Shown: positions 18,545 to 27,817 of the stretch, piece after piece | How the letters are laid out: each line of letters starts with the position of its first letter | Numbering within the stretch: position 1 is the first letter of the stretch | DNA from: an uncultured Flavobacteriaceae bacterium | GTDB taxonomy: Bacteria; Bacteroidota; Bacteroidia; Flavobacteriales; Flavobacteriaceae | Assembly: GCA_947498845.1 (NCBI GenBank) | Contig: CANMLX010000034.1 | Location: 1-46,357, forward strand | Length of the DNA: 46,357 nt | Direction: 5' to 3' | Notes under the pieces: generated by a model | Seen by the model: the letters and a program-made list of their open reading frames with translations, nothing else | What the model was told of the DNA's origin: nothing | The model's database searches: none | Program-made: the position numbers and the translations under genes

Positions 18545-19741
18545 TTAAACAGTTTTAGCTTTTAAACGTTTCATTCTTTTCTTTACATTACCTTGAACCA
18601 CGTAATGGTCTATAGTTGGTGCAAATACATTCATTAATAATATCGCTAACATCACACCTTCTGGATATGCAGGATTAAATACACGTATTAATATGGAGAT
18701 AAACCCTATTAAAAATCCATAAATCCATTTCCCTCTGTTAGTTTGTGATGCTGTAACAGGATCTGTTGCCATAAATACGGTACCAAAGGCAAAACCACCA
18801 ATTAATAAATGATGCCAGAACGGTGTATTGGCCAAACCAAAAAACTTAGCTGGCATAATATCTGCCACGCCGTTAAAAATAAGCCCCATTGCTAGAGCTC
18901 CTAGTACAGAGGACAACATAATTCTCCAGCTTCCTATTTTAGAAAAGATTAAAAACAGACCTCCTAACAGTATTAATAACGTAGAAGTTTCTCCAACCGA
19001 ACCTGGAATAAACCCGTTAAACATATCCATAACACTATAACCAACATCATTATTTTGAGCTAAACTCCCCAATATGGTTTCTCCGGAAATAGCATCTGGA
19101 GTTCCTGCTCTTTCTACAGCTTCATGAACCCATACTTTATCCCCAGACATCCAAGTTGGATATGCGAAGAATAAAAATGCTCTTATAGTTAAAGCTGGAT
19201 TTAAGATATTCATTCCTGTTCCTCCAAATACTTCTTTACCAATAACAACACCAAAGGCTACTGCTACAGCTAACATCCATAAAGGTATATCTACTGGTAC
19301 AATTAATGGCACTAACATTCCAGTTACTAAGTAACCTTCTTCAATTTCGTGACCTTTAATGATACAGAAAATAAATTCAATCGCTAAACCTACTACATAG
19401 GACACTATTACTAATGGTAACACTTTTACAAGCCCTATCAAAAAGTTATCTAATGACCAGAATTCTCCGCTAAAAAATCCAGCAGACACTTTTGAAATTT
19501 CACCTAATGCAACATGGTGTTGGTATCCTGCATTAAACATTCCAAAGATTAAACATGGTACTAACGCCATAATCACGGTGTTCATGGTACGCTTTAAATC
19601 ATCAACAGATTTTATATGCGTTCCTCCATGAGTTACCTCATCGGGCATATACAAGAATGTATGAAAACCGTTAAACAGGGGCGCCATTTTGGTGCCCTCA
19701 TACTTCTTTTTTAATTTATGTAAATTACTTTTTAAACCCAT
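18545..19741 (-). CDS. nqrB: Na+-translocating NADH:quinone reductase subunit B
   Basis: A 398-residue, ten-helix membrane subunit that forms the Na+ pathway and the quinone site. The covalent FMN motif GETS is at 250-253, with Thr252 as the attachment residue. The segment GGTGMNILNPA (173-183) is typical of the family. Its start overlaps the nqrA stop, which suggests translational coupling. Confidence 0.97.
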   Translation of the reverse strand: MGLKSNLHKLKKKYEGTKMAPLFNGFHTFLYMPDEVTHGGTHIKSVDDLKRTMNTVIMALVPCLIFGMFNAGYQHHVALGEISKVSAGFFSGEFWSLDNFLIGLVKVLPLVIVSYVVGLAIEFIFCIIKGHEIEEGYLVTGMLVPLIVPVDIPLWMLAVAVAFGVVIGKEVFGGTGMNILNPALTIRAFLFFAYPTWMSGDKVWVHEAVERAGTPDAISGETILGSLAQNNDVGYSVMDMFNGFIPGSVGETSTLLILLGGLFLIFSKIGSWRIMLSSVLGALAMGLIFNGVADIMPAKFFGLANTPFWHHLLIGGFAFGTVFMATDPVTASQTNRGKWIYGFLIGFISILIRVFNPAYPEGVMLAILLMNVFAPTIDHYVVQGNVKKRMKRLKAKTV

Positions 19742-21096
19742 TATCCTATCTCTTTAAGCATTAAGTCTAAACCTTCTCTTATTATTTTTTGATGTGGTTG
19801 TTTAGACACACAAACAAATTCCGTTAACGCGAAATCTTCTGGAGCTACTTCATACATACCTAAAGCTTCCATCTCATCTAAATCTTTATACATACATGCT
19901 TTTAATATTTGCATTGGATAAATATCCAGAGGAAATACTTCTTCGTATGTTCCAGTGGTTACGAATGCACGATGTTCTCCGTTAGTATTCGTATTTAAAT
20001 CATATTTCTTTTTTGGAGATAGCCATGAAAACGTCAACGCTCTGGAAGTAGATATTTTATTGAATACAGGCTTATTCCACCCAAACAACTCATAATCATC
20101 CCCCTCAGGAATAACAGAAATAACATTACTGTAATAGTCCAAATGTCCATCTGGCTGCACTTGTTTTCCGCTTAAAACATTTCCAGAAATAATTCTGGCA
20201 TTAGCATCTTTTGGAATACCTTTATCGTAAACCATAGTTGCTACCTCACTACCTAGCTTAGTAACAAAATATCTTGGTTTTTCTACCAAAGATCCAACTA
20301 AAGCCACAATACGCTCGGCATTAAACTTACCCGTTAATAACAGTTCACCTATTATTACTAAATCTTGAGCATTTACTGTCCAGACTACTTCGCCTTTGTT
20401 AATTGGGTCTATTTTATTAATTTGAGTACCTACATTCCCAGAAGGATGTGGTCCCGAAACTTTATGAATTTTTGCTCCTGTTATATTTGCTAAAGGAGAA
20501 TTTGAATTCTTACCAACCGATATGTGTACATCCCCTTCGGTTAACTTCACCAATGCATCAACTGCTGCTTGCAATTCAGTTTCCTTTCCTTGCAATGTAA
20601 AATCTAAGTCTGCTGCTAAAGGTGCACTTGCATAAGCTGAAATAAAAATTGCTTTAGGTGTTTTTTCCGGATTGGCAATAACATCATAAGGGCGTTGCTT
20701 TATAAAAGGCCAACATCCCGAGGCTAATAAATGTTCTTTTATGCTTCCTGCATCAGATGAGGCTACATTTAACTTACCATTGTCTTGGTAAGTCTGCTCT
20801 TTATCAGCCTGAATTTTAATTGCTAAAATTTTACGTTTTTCACCACGAGCTATTTCAATAATTTCTCCAGCAACTGGCGATGCAAACTTTACGCTTTCAT
20901 CTGATTTATCGTAAAAAACAGCTTCTCCTGCTTTTACTTTACTACCAACTTTAGAAATTAATTTAGGAATAACACCGTGGAAATCTTCAGGTCTTAATGA
21001 ATAAAAGTTACTAAGAATAGCCTTTTCAGAGGTTTTTTCCGCTTCGCCTTTAAGATTAATGTCTAGACCTTTTTTAATGCGAATGTCGTTTGACAT
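19741..21096 (-). CDS. nqrA: Na+-translocating NADH:quinone reductase subunit A
   Basis: A 451-residue peripheral subunit without membrane helices, starting with the usual 'IRIKKGLDINLKGEAE' segment. It contains a biotinyl-lipoyl-like region (SKVGSKVKAGEAVFYDKSD, about 49-67) and the long quinone-associated C-terminal region. First gene of a gap-free six-gene operon that couples NADH oxidation to Na+ export, a common marine energy system. A promoter is seen just upstream. Confidence 0.97.
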   Translation of the reverse strand: MSNDIRIKKGLDINLKGEAEKTSEKAILSNFYSLRPEDFHGVIPKLISKVGSKVKAGEAVFYDKSDESVKFASPVAGEIIEIARGEKRKILAIKIQADKEQTYQDNGKLNVASSDAGSIKEHLLASGCWPFIKQRPYDVIANPEKTPKAIFISAYASAPLAADLDFTLQGKETELQAAVDALVKLTEGDVHISVGKNSNSPLANITGAKIHKVSGPHPSGNVGTQINKIDPINKGEVVWTVNAQDLVIIGELLLTGKFNAERIVALVGSLVEKPRYFVTKLGSEVATMVYDKGIPKDANARIISGNVLSGKQVQPDGHLDYYSNVISVIPEGDDYELFGWNKPVFNKISTSRALTFSWLSPKKKYDLNTNTNGEHRAFVTTGTYEEVFPLDIYPMQILKACMYKDLDEMEALGMYEVAPEDFALTEFVCVSKQPHQKIIREGLDLMLKEIG

Positions 21097-21134
21097 ATTT
21101 TGTTTAAATTGAGATTAGTGTCCAAAAATCGGTG

Positions 21135-21170
21135 CAAAAATACGAATTAATAACATAAAAATTATTCAAA
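21135..21170 (-). promoter_or_regulatory. Probable nqr operon promoter
   Basis: On the minus strand TATTTTTG (21135-21142) matches the Bacteroidetes -7 element TAnnTTTG. A TTTG (21167-21170) lies 24 nt upstream, slightly more than the usual spacing. The -7 box is 39 bp before the nqrA ATG. Confidence 0.55.
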
Positions 21171-21272
21171 TAAATACACGTTATCTATTTATATCTATTC
21201 TAAATAAATTCCTATGTATTGGAAAATTATTGATTAAAATTTAATGTTTAGCATTTCTTAGTTAGAAGAAAG

Positions 21273-21326
21273 AAGTTGGAAGCATGAAGAAAATTCTTCA
21301 TACTCCAAATCTCATGCTTCTAACTT
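21273..21326. terminator. Long hairpin between nqrA and the T9SS plug gene
   Basis: AAGTTGGAAGCATG (21273-21286) pairs with CATGCTTCTAACTT (21313-21326), with one G-T or mismatch. An inner palindrome GAAGAAAATTCTTC lies between. It sits between two divergent promoters, so it is not needed to end a visible transcript; it may be an insulator, a repeat remnant or part of a leader. Confidence 0.4.
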
Positions 21327-21450
21327 AAAACTTTATTACAACACCATAGTAACTACAATAGAACTGCAAGTTTTTACGTTTAACTAGATAGTAAAAAAAC
21401 ACGCTTAGGCATGGAATTTGTTTATATTTACAACATTAATCTATCTTATA

Positions 21451-22701
21451 ATGCTTAGTAAAATTAAATTGTTTGCCTTACTACTAGTGTTTTCTCTTTC
21501 AGTTAAAGCTCAAGTTCAAGAAGTAAGTCCCCCAGACTATATAAAAACAATCATTTTTAAAGGGAATACACCCGAGAGTCAATTACCTATTTTAAAATTA
21601 GGAGACAGATTAATTTTAGAATTCGATGCCTTAAATGGAGATGAAGAAGATTACTACTACAAGATAGAACATTTTAATTATGACTGGACACCTTCTGTAT
21701 TAGTAAAAACCGAATATCTTGACGGTTTTGACAATCAGCGTATAAGAAATTACGAGAATTCGTTAAACACCTACCAAATCTATTCAAATTATAAATTAAC
21801 AATACCAAATCAATTTATAAGAGGTTTAAAGGTTTCTGGAAATTATTTATTATCTATTTACAATAGTGATGATGACCTTGTTTTTTCTAGAAAATTTATG
21901 ATTTATGAAGATATAGCTAATGTAGGGGTTGCCATAAAACGATCCAGAGATGTTCAATTTGTACAAGAGAAACAGAGTGTAGACATCACCATATCTTCTG
22001 GAAGTATCCAATTTACCAATCCCTCAAATACAGTTAAGGCCTTAATTGTACAAAACAACAATCTAAACACTGCTATTACTGGTTTAAAACCTCAGTATAC
22101 ACTTGGTAATAAACTCATTTACAAATACACTTCAGAATCTAGTTTTTGGGCTGGAAATGAATATTTCTTTTTTGAAAACAAAGATGTACGTGCTTCCAAT
22201 AACGGCATACGTTCTATAGATTTACAAGATTTATATCACAACTATCTATACACTAACATTCCAAGACTCAATAATCCATATACTTACAATCCAGATATAA
22301 ATGGTAATTTTTTAATTACAGCTTTAGATGTTGACGACACAAGTATTGAAGCAGATTATGTATGGCTATTTTTTTCATTACGTCTTGAGCAACTCCCTAA
22401 AGAAAAATCCATTTATATCTATGGTAATTTCAACAATTATACCCTAGACGATGCTACAAAAATGAATTATGATAGCGACCATAGTGTATATGCTAAAGCG
22501 CTGCTTTTAAAACAAGGGTTTTACAACTATAAATATGTTGTTTTAGATGAAAAGGGAAATTTAGATGAAGGCGCCATTGGCGGTAATTTTTATCAAACCG
22601 AAAATAATTACAAAGTTATAGTATACTACCGTGATTTAGGTGCCCGTTTCGATAGAATAGTTGGCTTAGGTGAAACTAATTCTGTAAACATCTCCAACTA
22701 A
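21451..22701 (+). CDS. DUF5103 / type IX secretion system plug-type protein
   Basis: A secreted protein of 416 residues starting at ATG 21451 (MLSKIKLFALLLVFSLSVKAQ, a clean signal peptide). An upstream TTG extends the frame but spoils the signal. The N-terminal beta domain (PPDYIKTIIFKGNTPESQLPI, then YYYKIEHFNYDWTPS and YLDGFDNQRIRNYENS) is characteristic of DUF5103. The middle and C-terminal part looks like further beta domains, with a CBM48-like stretch (SIYIYGNFNNYTLDD). In Flavobacterium a protein of this family closes the SprA translocon channel when no substrate is present. apaG follows in the same direction, about 100 bp away. Confidence 0.85.
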   Translation: MLSKIKLFALLLVFSLSVKAQVQEVSPPDYIKTIIFKGNTPESQLPILKLGDRLILEFDALNGDEEDYYYKIEHFNYDWTPSVLVKTEYLDGFDNQRIRNYENSLNTYQIYSNYKLTIPNQFIRGLKVSGNYLLSIYNSDDDLVFSRKFMIYEDIANVGVAIKRSRDVQFVQEKQSVDITISSGSIQFTNPSNTVKALIVQNNNLNTAITGLKPQYTLGNKLIYKYTSESSFWAGNEYFFFENKDVRASNNGIRSIDLQDLYHNYLYTNIPRLNNPYTYNPDINGNFLITALDVDDTSIEADYVWLFFSLRLEQLPKEKSIYIYGNFNNYTLDDATKMNYDSDHSVYAKALLLKQGFYNYKYVVLDEKGNLDEGAIGGNFYQTENNYKVIVYYRDLGARFDRIVGLGETNSVNISN

Positions 22702-22759
22702 ACAAAAGTCCAGAAACAAGTATTTTAACGTATTTTAAGCAACTCAAATTAAATTTTGT

Positions 22760-22767
22760 TATTTTTG
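22760..22767 (+). promoter_or_regulatory. Probable -7 element of apaG
   Basis: TATTTTTG matches TAnnTTTG and lies 33 bp before the chosen apaG ATG. No good TTTG box was seen at the usual distance, so confidence is modest. Confidence 0.4.
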
Positions 22768-22800
22768 CTTTACCAAAAGCATTGTGTATCAAACAATAAC

Positions 22801-23187
22801 ATGATTCAACAAGTAACTAAAGGCATAAAAATTTCAGTAGAGACTAATTTTGAAGGTTCTTTTTATAAGAACTACAAAATACAGTACGCCTTTAATTATA
22901 CCATTACAATTGAAAACCAAAGTAAAGACTCTGTACAGCTCTATGCGCGACACTGGGAAATTTTAGATGCACTAAATAATGTTGTTACCGTTTCTGGTGA
23001 AGGTGTTGTTGGAAAAAAGCCTGTTTTAAAACCAGGTGAATCTCACACTTATACTTCTGGTTGCTTACTTACCTCTCCATTTGGAGCCATGCAAGGACAT
23101 TACAATATGGTAAACTTTACTACCACCAAAAAGTTTCAAGTAACCATCCCTACATTTAATTTAAGTGCTGCTTTTGCTATTAATTAA
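22801..23187 (+). CDS. apaG: ApaG domain protein
   Basis: A 128-residue beta-sandwich protein starting at ATG 22801 (MIQQVTKGIKISVETNFEG). The longer frame from TTG 22756 covers the promoter and is rejected. Family hallmarks are visible: ARHWEILDA, GEGVVGKKPVLKPGE, YTSGCLL..PFGAMQGHY. In other bacteria ApaG is linked to Co2+/Mg2+ resistance and nucleotide (Ap4A) metabolism; the biochemical role is not settled. Confidence 0.93.
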   Translation: MIQQVTKGIKISVETNFEGSFYKNYKIQYAFNYTITIENQSKDSVQLYARHWEILDALNNVVTVSGEGVVGKKPVLKPGESHTYTSGCLLTSPFGAMQGHYNMVNFTTTKKFQVTIPTFNLSAAFAIN

Positions 23188-23586
23188 GTGCAAACCATTA
23201 TTCAAACTAGTAAATCCTATTTTTTAATATAAGAACAAAACATGCTGTTTAATTTTGTTTTAAATAACTCGATGTAACCGATACCATACCCCAAACATAA
23301 TGTTCTGATTGTCAGTTCGAGTGATTTCTGAGATTATCGAAATCAAAATATATTTTGATTGAAGATACCAAGCGAAGCTTAAAAATTATATCGAGAACAA
23401 CTTAAAAAAGACTTCTCGATACATTTTTCTCCTTAAGGTCGAAAAATACTCGAAGTGACATTTTCAAAAATTTGATTTACAGTGATTTAAACTTTCAGTT
23501 TATATCGAGTTCACGTTAAACAGCATGCTTTAAAATTTTATTCTCTTTATTAAATGCATTATTTGTTTTTAAAACAATACATAAAT
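23188..23586. repeat. Intergenic palindromic repeat (about 23310-23460)
   Basis: A 400-bp gene-free stretch. TGTCAGTTCGAGTG at 23310-23323 and a degenerate complement ending TCGAAGTGACA (to 23460) form a long imperfect palindrome with a smaller palindrome ATCAAAATATATTTTGAT (23341-23358) inside. The outer words recur at 35061-35150. Nothing coding is seen. Confidence 0.55.
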
Positions 23587-25239
23587 TTAATCCTTAACAA
23601 GCTTAAACACTACATTATCGATTTTCACAACATAAATCCCTGGTATCAATTTATCTATTTGAATACCAGAATTTACGTTAGATAATTTTGTGTTCACTAT
23701 TTCCTGTCCACCTAAATTATAAATCGATACTTCTTTTGATTTAACGATTCCTGAAATAAAAATTTTATCTGTTGCAGGGTTAGGATATAACGCAACCTGC
23801 TTATCCTTATCAAAATCTATAGTACTTAAAGAAGCAATTACAGAAAGTACAACACCCTCGCTACCATACTCAACTGTATCCCAGGCTAAACCTGTTGGTA
23901 AATTTGGCAAGTTTTCAGTTGCAAAAGTTCCCGAAATATTTCTACCTTGATCTAATATTGTAAAACTGTCTCCTAAAGAAGGCTCAAAACCATCTACAAG
24001 ATTAACATTTAAAACTCCATCTAATGTTGCATCTCTATCTACAATTAACTGATCATAAGTATCTCCTGCTGTTGTTCCTCCCAAATCTATATTCAATGAT
24101 CCAGAGGTAGTTTGCGTATAACTTGTAAAAAAACCATTTAGTTTATATGAACCAGTTGCATCACTTGAGTTGCCAGGAGCTATAATACCATCACTAGAAA
24201 AATTCCCAGAATGTTCTGTATTTATCCCACTAAGGGTACCCAAATTATTTATTTGAGCTCCAAAACTATTATTCATAGTTCCGTTATTTTCTATTTCACC
24301 AACGGCAATTATAAAAATTGATGTTTGATTTTCAAAAGTACCATTATTTGTAAGCTTACCACCTCTAACTGAAAAATCATCTGCTGTATTGGTTAAAGTA
24401 CAATTAGTAGCTATTGTTAATGTACTATCATTTTGGTTAGTATAAACACTACCTGATGTACAATTTAGAGCAGCAAAATCACTAATAGTTATGTCCTTTG
24501 AGTTATTTAAATTCCCCCTATTTATTAAAGATGAAGAAAAACCACTTACAGTTATATCACCACTATTGTCTATTCTTCCATCGACATCGGTAGTAAAAGT
24601 TCTTGATATAGATAATACACTATTTGCATTATTTCTAAATGTGCCTCTATTAATTACTTCCCCGTTTGTAACCGTAAAGACCCCATTATTATTCAAGATT
24701 ATATTTGCTGTAGCGGTTTCAGATTTATTTTCAAATTTACCAGAAGCTATTTCCACAGTACCACTATTTGAAAAAACACCATCGTTAATAATTGAAGAAA
24801 CTAAACTCGTTACTCTGATTGTTCCTCCAAACAAAGTAATATTCCCTAAATTAGTTAAAGTACTATTATTTGTAATCACTAGTTCTGAAGGATCGTTCGC
24901 AATTATCCTTCCATCATCTTGAGTCGTTATTTGAGTACGGCTAAAAGTGGCCATGTTGTTATTAACTAAACCACCTAAAATTGTAATAACTGGTGTACCA
25001 CTTGAAGAACTAAAACTTTCTATGGTTCCATTATTTGTAACTATTGTAGGGGCTGCAATAGTTAATTCCCCTAAAATTTCAACAGTGTCTACAGCTGCAA
25101 TGGTAGTCCCTGGATAATTTCCATTTCTCCATTGCGTTGTATCTGTCCAATTACCATTCCCTTCAAAGACAAAAGTGGTTTGCGAGTAGGTTAATAATGT
25201 AGCAAATAAAGCTACAATTAAAAAAGATTTGCGTTTCAT
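23587..25239 (-). CDS. T9SS-exported adhesin-like repeat protein
   Basis: A 550-residue protein starting at the ATG at 25239 (MKRKSFLIVALFATLLTYSQ, signal peptide); the open frame extends further upstream but overlaps the previous operon's terminator. The mature part is built of N/G/T-rich strand repeats (variants of 'NNGTI', 'NNG.F'), as in right-handed beta-helix surface proteins. An autotransporter-associated-like segment follows (GDTYDQLIVDRDATLDGVLN, LGDSFTILDQ). The last 75 residues are a type A sorting domain (YPNPATDKIFISG ... LIPGIYVVKIDNVVFKLVKD). It should be exported by T9SS and fixed at the surface or released. Substrate or partner unknown. Confidence 0.85.
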   Translation of the reverse strand: MKRKSFLIVALFATLLTYSQTTFVFEGNGNWTDTTQWRNGNYPGTTIAAVDTVEILGELTIAAPTIVTNNGTIESFSSSSGTPVITILGGLVNNNMATFSRTQITTQDDGRIIANDPSELVITNNSTLTNLGNITLFGGTIRVTSLVSSIINDGVFSNSGTVEIASGKFENKSETATANIILNNNGVFTVTNGEVINRGTFRNNANSVLSISRTFTTDVDGRIDNSGDITVSGFSSSLINRGNLNNSKDITISDFAALNCTSGSVYTNQNDSTLTIATNCTLTNTADDFSVRGGKLTNNGTFENQTSIFIIAVGEIENNGTMNNSFGAQINNLGTLSGINTEHSGNFSSDGIIAPGNSSDATGSYKLNGFFTSYTQTTSGSLNIDLGGTTAGDTYDQLIVDRDATLDGVLNVNLVDGFEPSLGDSFTILDQGRNISGTFATENLPNLPTGLAWDTVEYGSEGVVLSVIASLSTIDFDKDKQVALYPNPATDKIFISGIVKSKEVSIYNLGGQEIVNTKLSNVNSGIQIDKLIPGIYVVKIDNVVFKLVKD

Positions 25240-25288
25240 AATGTTTAAATAGTATATTTTAAGCACAATGATACATAAACAAAAAAAA

Positions 25289-25320
25289 AGAAACTGTTTA
25301 ATTTTTGTTAAACAGTTTCT
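25289..25320 (-). terminator. Terminator of the GH117 operon
   Basis: Perfect 13-bp arms AGAAACTGTTTAA and TTAAACAGTTTCT with a 6-nt loop, followed on the minus strand by a run of nine T. It is 22 bp after the GH117 stop codon. Confidence 0.9.
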
Positions 25321-25342
25321 TTCTACGAAAAAATTAAGTTTT

Positions 25343-26611
25343 TTAGTTATCCTGAACTTTTTTACTCTTTTTACCATCAGGCTTTTTCGCTCCTGGAGCA
25401 ACATGAGATGTCTTTCTATAAGAATCAAACCTCATAATACTTTGATAATGCCAGCTATTGTATACGTGAGATAATCCCCAATCAAAAATCTTTGTTGGAT
25501 TATCTGTTGTTGCTTCTATAGATCTATTTAAACCTATAGCATGTGGCATATTAGCGCCTTTAACAGCACCTCTAATCTCAAAATTAATACCATCTGGTGA
25601 AAATTGGAATGTATTTCTTTCTGGCCCATCTGTAGTCACTAAAGATGCAATACCGCCATCTACAGGCCATACACAAATTTCGTGTCCAGAGTTAGTAATT
25701 GGATTATACTTAGACTTTACATAAGGCCCTTTAGGATTATCTGCAACGGCTACACCATGACGAATTTGACGTCCTCCAAATAAAATCTCCTCACCCATTT
25801 GCTCGCCTTTGTAGTATAAATAAAATTTACCTTTGTAAGGCAAAATACAAGGATCGTGTACCTTATGAGAATCGAAATCTCCTTTTTTCTCTACATTAAA
25901 ACGATTTTGCTCTTCACCTCTCCAAACACCATTATCAGCTGGCTTTAAGATTGGTTCTACACTTTTTTCCCAAGGTCCATAAGGCGACTTAGACCACGCT
26001 AAACCAACTTCATTTTTAGTACGCACATCATACGGAGACTTAATAGTTTGGTAACACAAGTAATACATACCATCCCATTCCATGACTTCTACTGTAAAGA
26101 TAGAACGATCGTCGTAAGTGCCTTTTTTACCTAAAGGTACTGCTGGTGCTTTATCTTCTTTCCAAGTCCATCCATCTTCTGAAGTTGCATGCCATACCGT
26201 ACAACGGTCCCAAGGGAATACTTTATCGTTTTCTATATCCCCTCCAAAGCCATTAGTTACACCTGTACTTCTTGAATACCAAACATGATACAATCCGTCT
26301 ACTTTAATTACTGCCGAAGGATCACGACGCACAACACCTTCTTCATAAGCTAAATCTCCTTTTAAAGGTTTCATTGCGTTAAAAACGCGATACCAATCGT
26401 TTTCAACATATTTCCATTGTAATGCCCTTTTTGATGCAGCACTTAAATAATCTTTATTCGTTATTCCAAAACGATCCAATTTTTTTTCACTAAGATCTAG
26501 CGTTTCTTTCTTTTCTTCGGAATCTTTACAATCACAGTCTGCTGCTTTTTGCTGACAAGAAAATAGACTTATTCCTAATGCTATAGGAATGATATATTTT
26601 AATTTTTTCAT
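25343..26611 (-). CDS. GH117 family 3,6-anhydro-alpha-L-galactosidase lipoprotein
   Basis: A 422-residue protein when started at ATG 26611 (MKKLKYIIPIALGISLFSC; lipobox Cys19). It matches the five-bladed propeller glycosidases of family GH117, which cut the terminal 3,6-anhydro-L-galactose from the non-reducing end of neoagaro-oligosaccharides. Active-site segments: RRDPSAVI (Asp97), HDPCI (Asp253) and SGHEICVWP (His310, Glu311). These fit the residues known from characterised enzymes, in which His serves as the catalytic acid. The lipoprotein signal places it in the periplasm or on a membrane face. It is the last gene of the L-AHG cluster. A few GH117 members are inactive on agarobiose, so the exact substrate is inferred. 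Confidence 0.88.
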   Translation of the reverse strand: MKKLKYIIPIALGISLFSCQQKAADCDCKDSEEKKETLDLSEKKLDRFGITNKDYLSAASKRALQWKYVENDWYRVFNAMKPLKGDLAYEEGVVRRDPSAVIKVDGLYHVWYSRSTGVTNGFGGDIENDKVFPWDRCTVWHATSEDGWTWKEDKAPAVPLGKKGTYDDRSIFTVEVMEWDGMYYLCYQTIKSPYDVRTKNEVGLAWSKSPYGPWEKSVEPILKPADNGVWRGEEQNRFNVEKKGDFDSHKVHDPCILPYKGKFYLYYKGEQMGEEILFGGRQIRHGVAVADNPKGPYVKSKYNPITNSGHEICVWPVDGGIASLVTTDGPERNTFQFSPDGINFEIRGAVKGANMPHAIGLNRSIEATTDNPTKIFDWGLSHVYNSWHYQSIMRFDSYRKTSHVAPGAKKPDGKKSKKVQDN

Positions 26612-26632
26612 CTGTTTAAAATTTTTTAATTT

Positions 26633-26663
26633 CTGAATGTTCAAAACATTTGAATACATTCAG
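26633..26663 (-). promoter_or_regulatory. Compound palindrome before the GH117 gene
   Basis: Outer arms CTGAATGT and ACATTCAG enclose TTCAAA-N3-TTTGAA; overall it is a 13-bp stem with one bulged base. It ends 22 bp before the chosen ATG, so it can act as an operator or as an mRNA leader hairpin. The TTCAAA/TTTGAA half-sites resemble those at the promoter at 33909-33942. Confidence 0.45.
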
Positions 26664-26760
26664 GAACTCACATAAATTTTAATCATTTCTCTTTGTGAAT
26701 TTAAAATGACGAAAACTTATGTTCGTTTCATGTTATTATTTATTGTTTTCTGATTTATTT

Positions 26761-27777
26761 TTAACCTAAAGTATTAGAATATGCTATAATTATTATACCC
26801 ACAACCATACATGTTAATCCCATGTATAAAAAGTTTTTTGCTTTTGATGATGCTTTCACCCATTCTTTAGTGATTAAACCACTTACAATAGCTGTTACAA
26901 CACAAGCTGTATTAAAGATGGCGTAACCTACACTTCCTCCTAATTTTTGCCCTAACCTAAAAGCTGCATAAGCAAAAATTACCGAAGCTGCAAAGTTAAA
27001 AACCCCCATAATTGTAGTCATTAATAAATTATTTCCTAAATGAGGTGTTTTAAATTTACCCCATAATTTCTTAGCTGTTAACTGCTGCGCAAAGTAAAGT
27101 GCAATAGCAACACCACCTGCCATATAAATTATATACATGATTGCAATGGCACTTTTCCAAGATTCGTTACCTTTTGCTACAACTGCTTCGTTTATAATTT
27201 CTGCGCCTTCTGCATTAGCATAACTAAAACCAGTTGCTAATAAACCTCCAACTATAGCAATAATAATACCTGTACCTACAGAACCTTTTTTATTTTCATT
27301 AGTAGTATCACCTTCTTCATCTTTTTGACGAATAATTCCTGCTTTACCGTTAGCGATTACACCAAGAAGTACAACTGCTAGTCCACCTAATATTGTCATT
27401 AATACATTCGACTCTGGGAAACCTACTTTAATAAAAGGCAATAATGACCCTACAAGTATTATAGTTCCAATAAAAATGGCAAAACCTAGAGATAATCCTA
27501 TATGGTTAATTGCTTTACCCCACATCATAGCTCCAATACCCCATAAAATACTAAAGAAAATCATTTTCCATAGTACGCCAGAGGGTATAGATCCTAACAC
27601 ATCTGCAAACCCATCTATTAATAAGAATGCTGCAATATTAGGCACTATAAACGTGTTGATAAAGAAGAACATACTCCATGTATTCTCAAACTCATAGTCC
27701 TTTGTAAATTTTTCTGGTAAGGCATAAAGCCCTAGTAACAATCCAGCAAGTATTGCAAATAAAACACCTGTTATCAT
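26761..27777 (-). CDS. RhaT/GRP-type sugar permease, candidate L-AHG importer
   Basis: A 338-residue membrane protein of the drug/metabolite transporter superfamily, related to RhaT (L-rhamnose:H+ symporter): N-terminal MITGVLFAILAGLLLGLYALPEKF, WGIGAMMWGKAINHIGLSLG, ten predicted helices, and a polar loop (RQKDEEGDTTNENKKGS) in the middle. It would bring a small sugar across the inner membrane. It lies 40 bp after the mutarotase gene and before the GH117 gene, so the monosaccharide released by GH117 is the most likely cargo. Function is inferred from family and position. Confidence 0.8.
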   Translation of the reverse strand: MITGVLFAILAGLLLGLYALPEKFTKDYEFENTWSMFFFINTFIVPNIAAFLLIDGFADVLGSIPSGVLWKMIFFSILWGIGAMMWGKAINHIGLSLGFAIFIGTIILVGSLLPFIKVGFPESNVLMTILGGLAVVLLGVIANGKAGIIRQKDEEGDTTNENKKGSVGTGIIIAIVGGLLATGFSYANAEGAEIINEAVVAKGNESWKSAIAIMYIIYMAGGVAIALYFAQQLTAKKLWGKFKTPHLGNNLLMTTIMGVFNFAASVIFAYAAFRLGQKLGGSVGYAIFNTACVVTAIVSGLITKEWVKASSKAKNFLYMGLTCMVVGIIIIAYSNTLG

Positions 27778-27817
27778 AATTATAAATTTTAAGTTTAGTT
27801 AATTAATTTCTTTTCTA

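Noticed and set aside
24491..24922. 143-codon plus-strand ORF
   Set aside because: Mirror frame of the repetitive T9SS cargo gene; low complexity produces long open antisense frames.
25240..25428. N-terminal extension of the T9SS cargo ORF
   Set aside because: It crosses the terminator of the GH117 operon and overlaps the GH117 gene; the ATG at 25239 begins a clean signal peptide.
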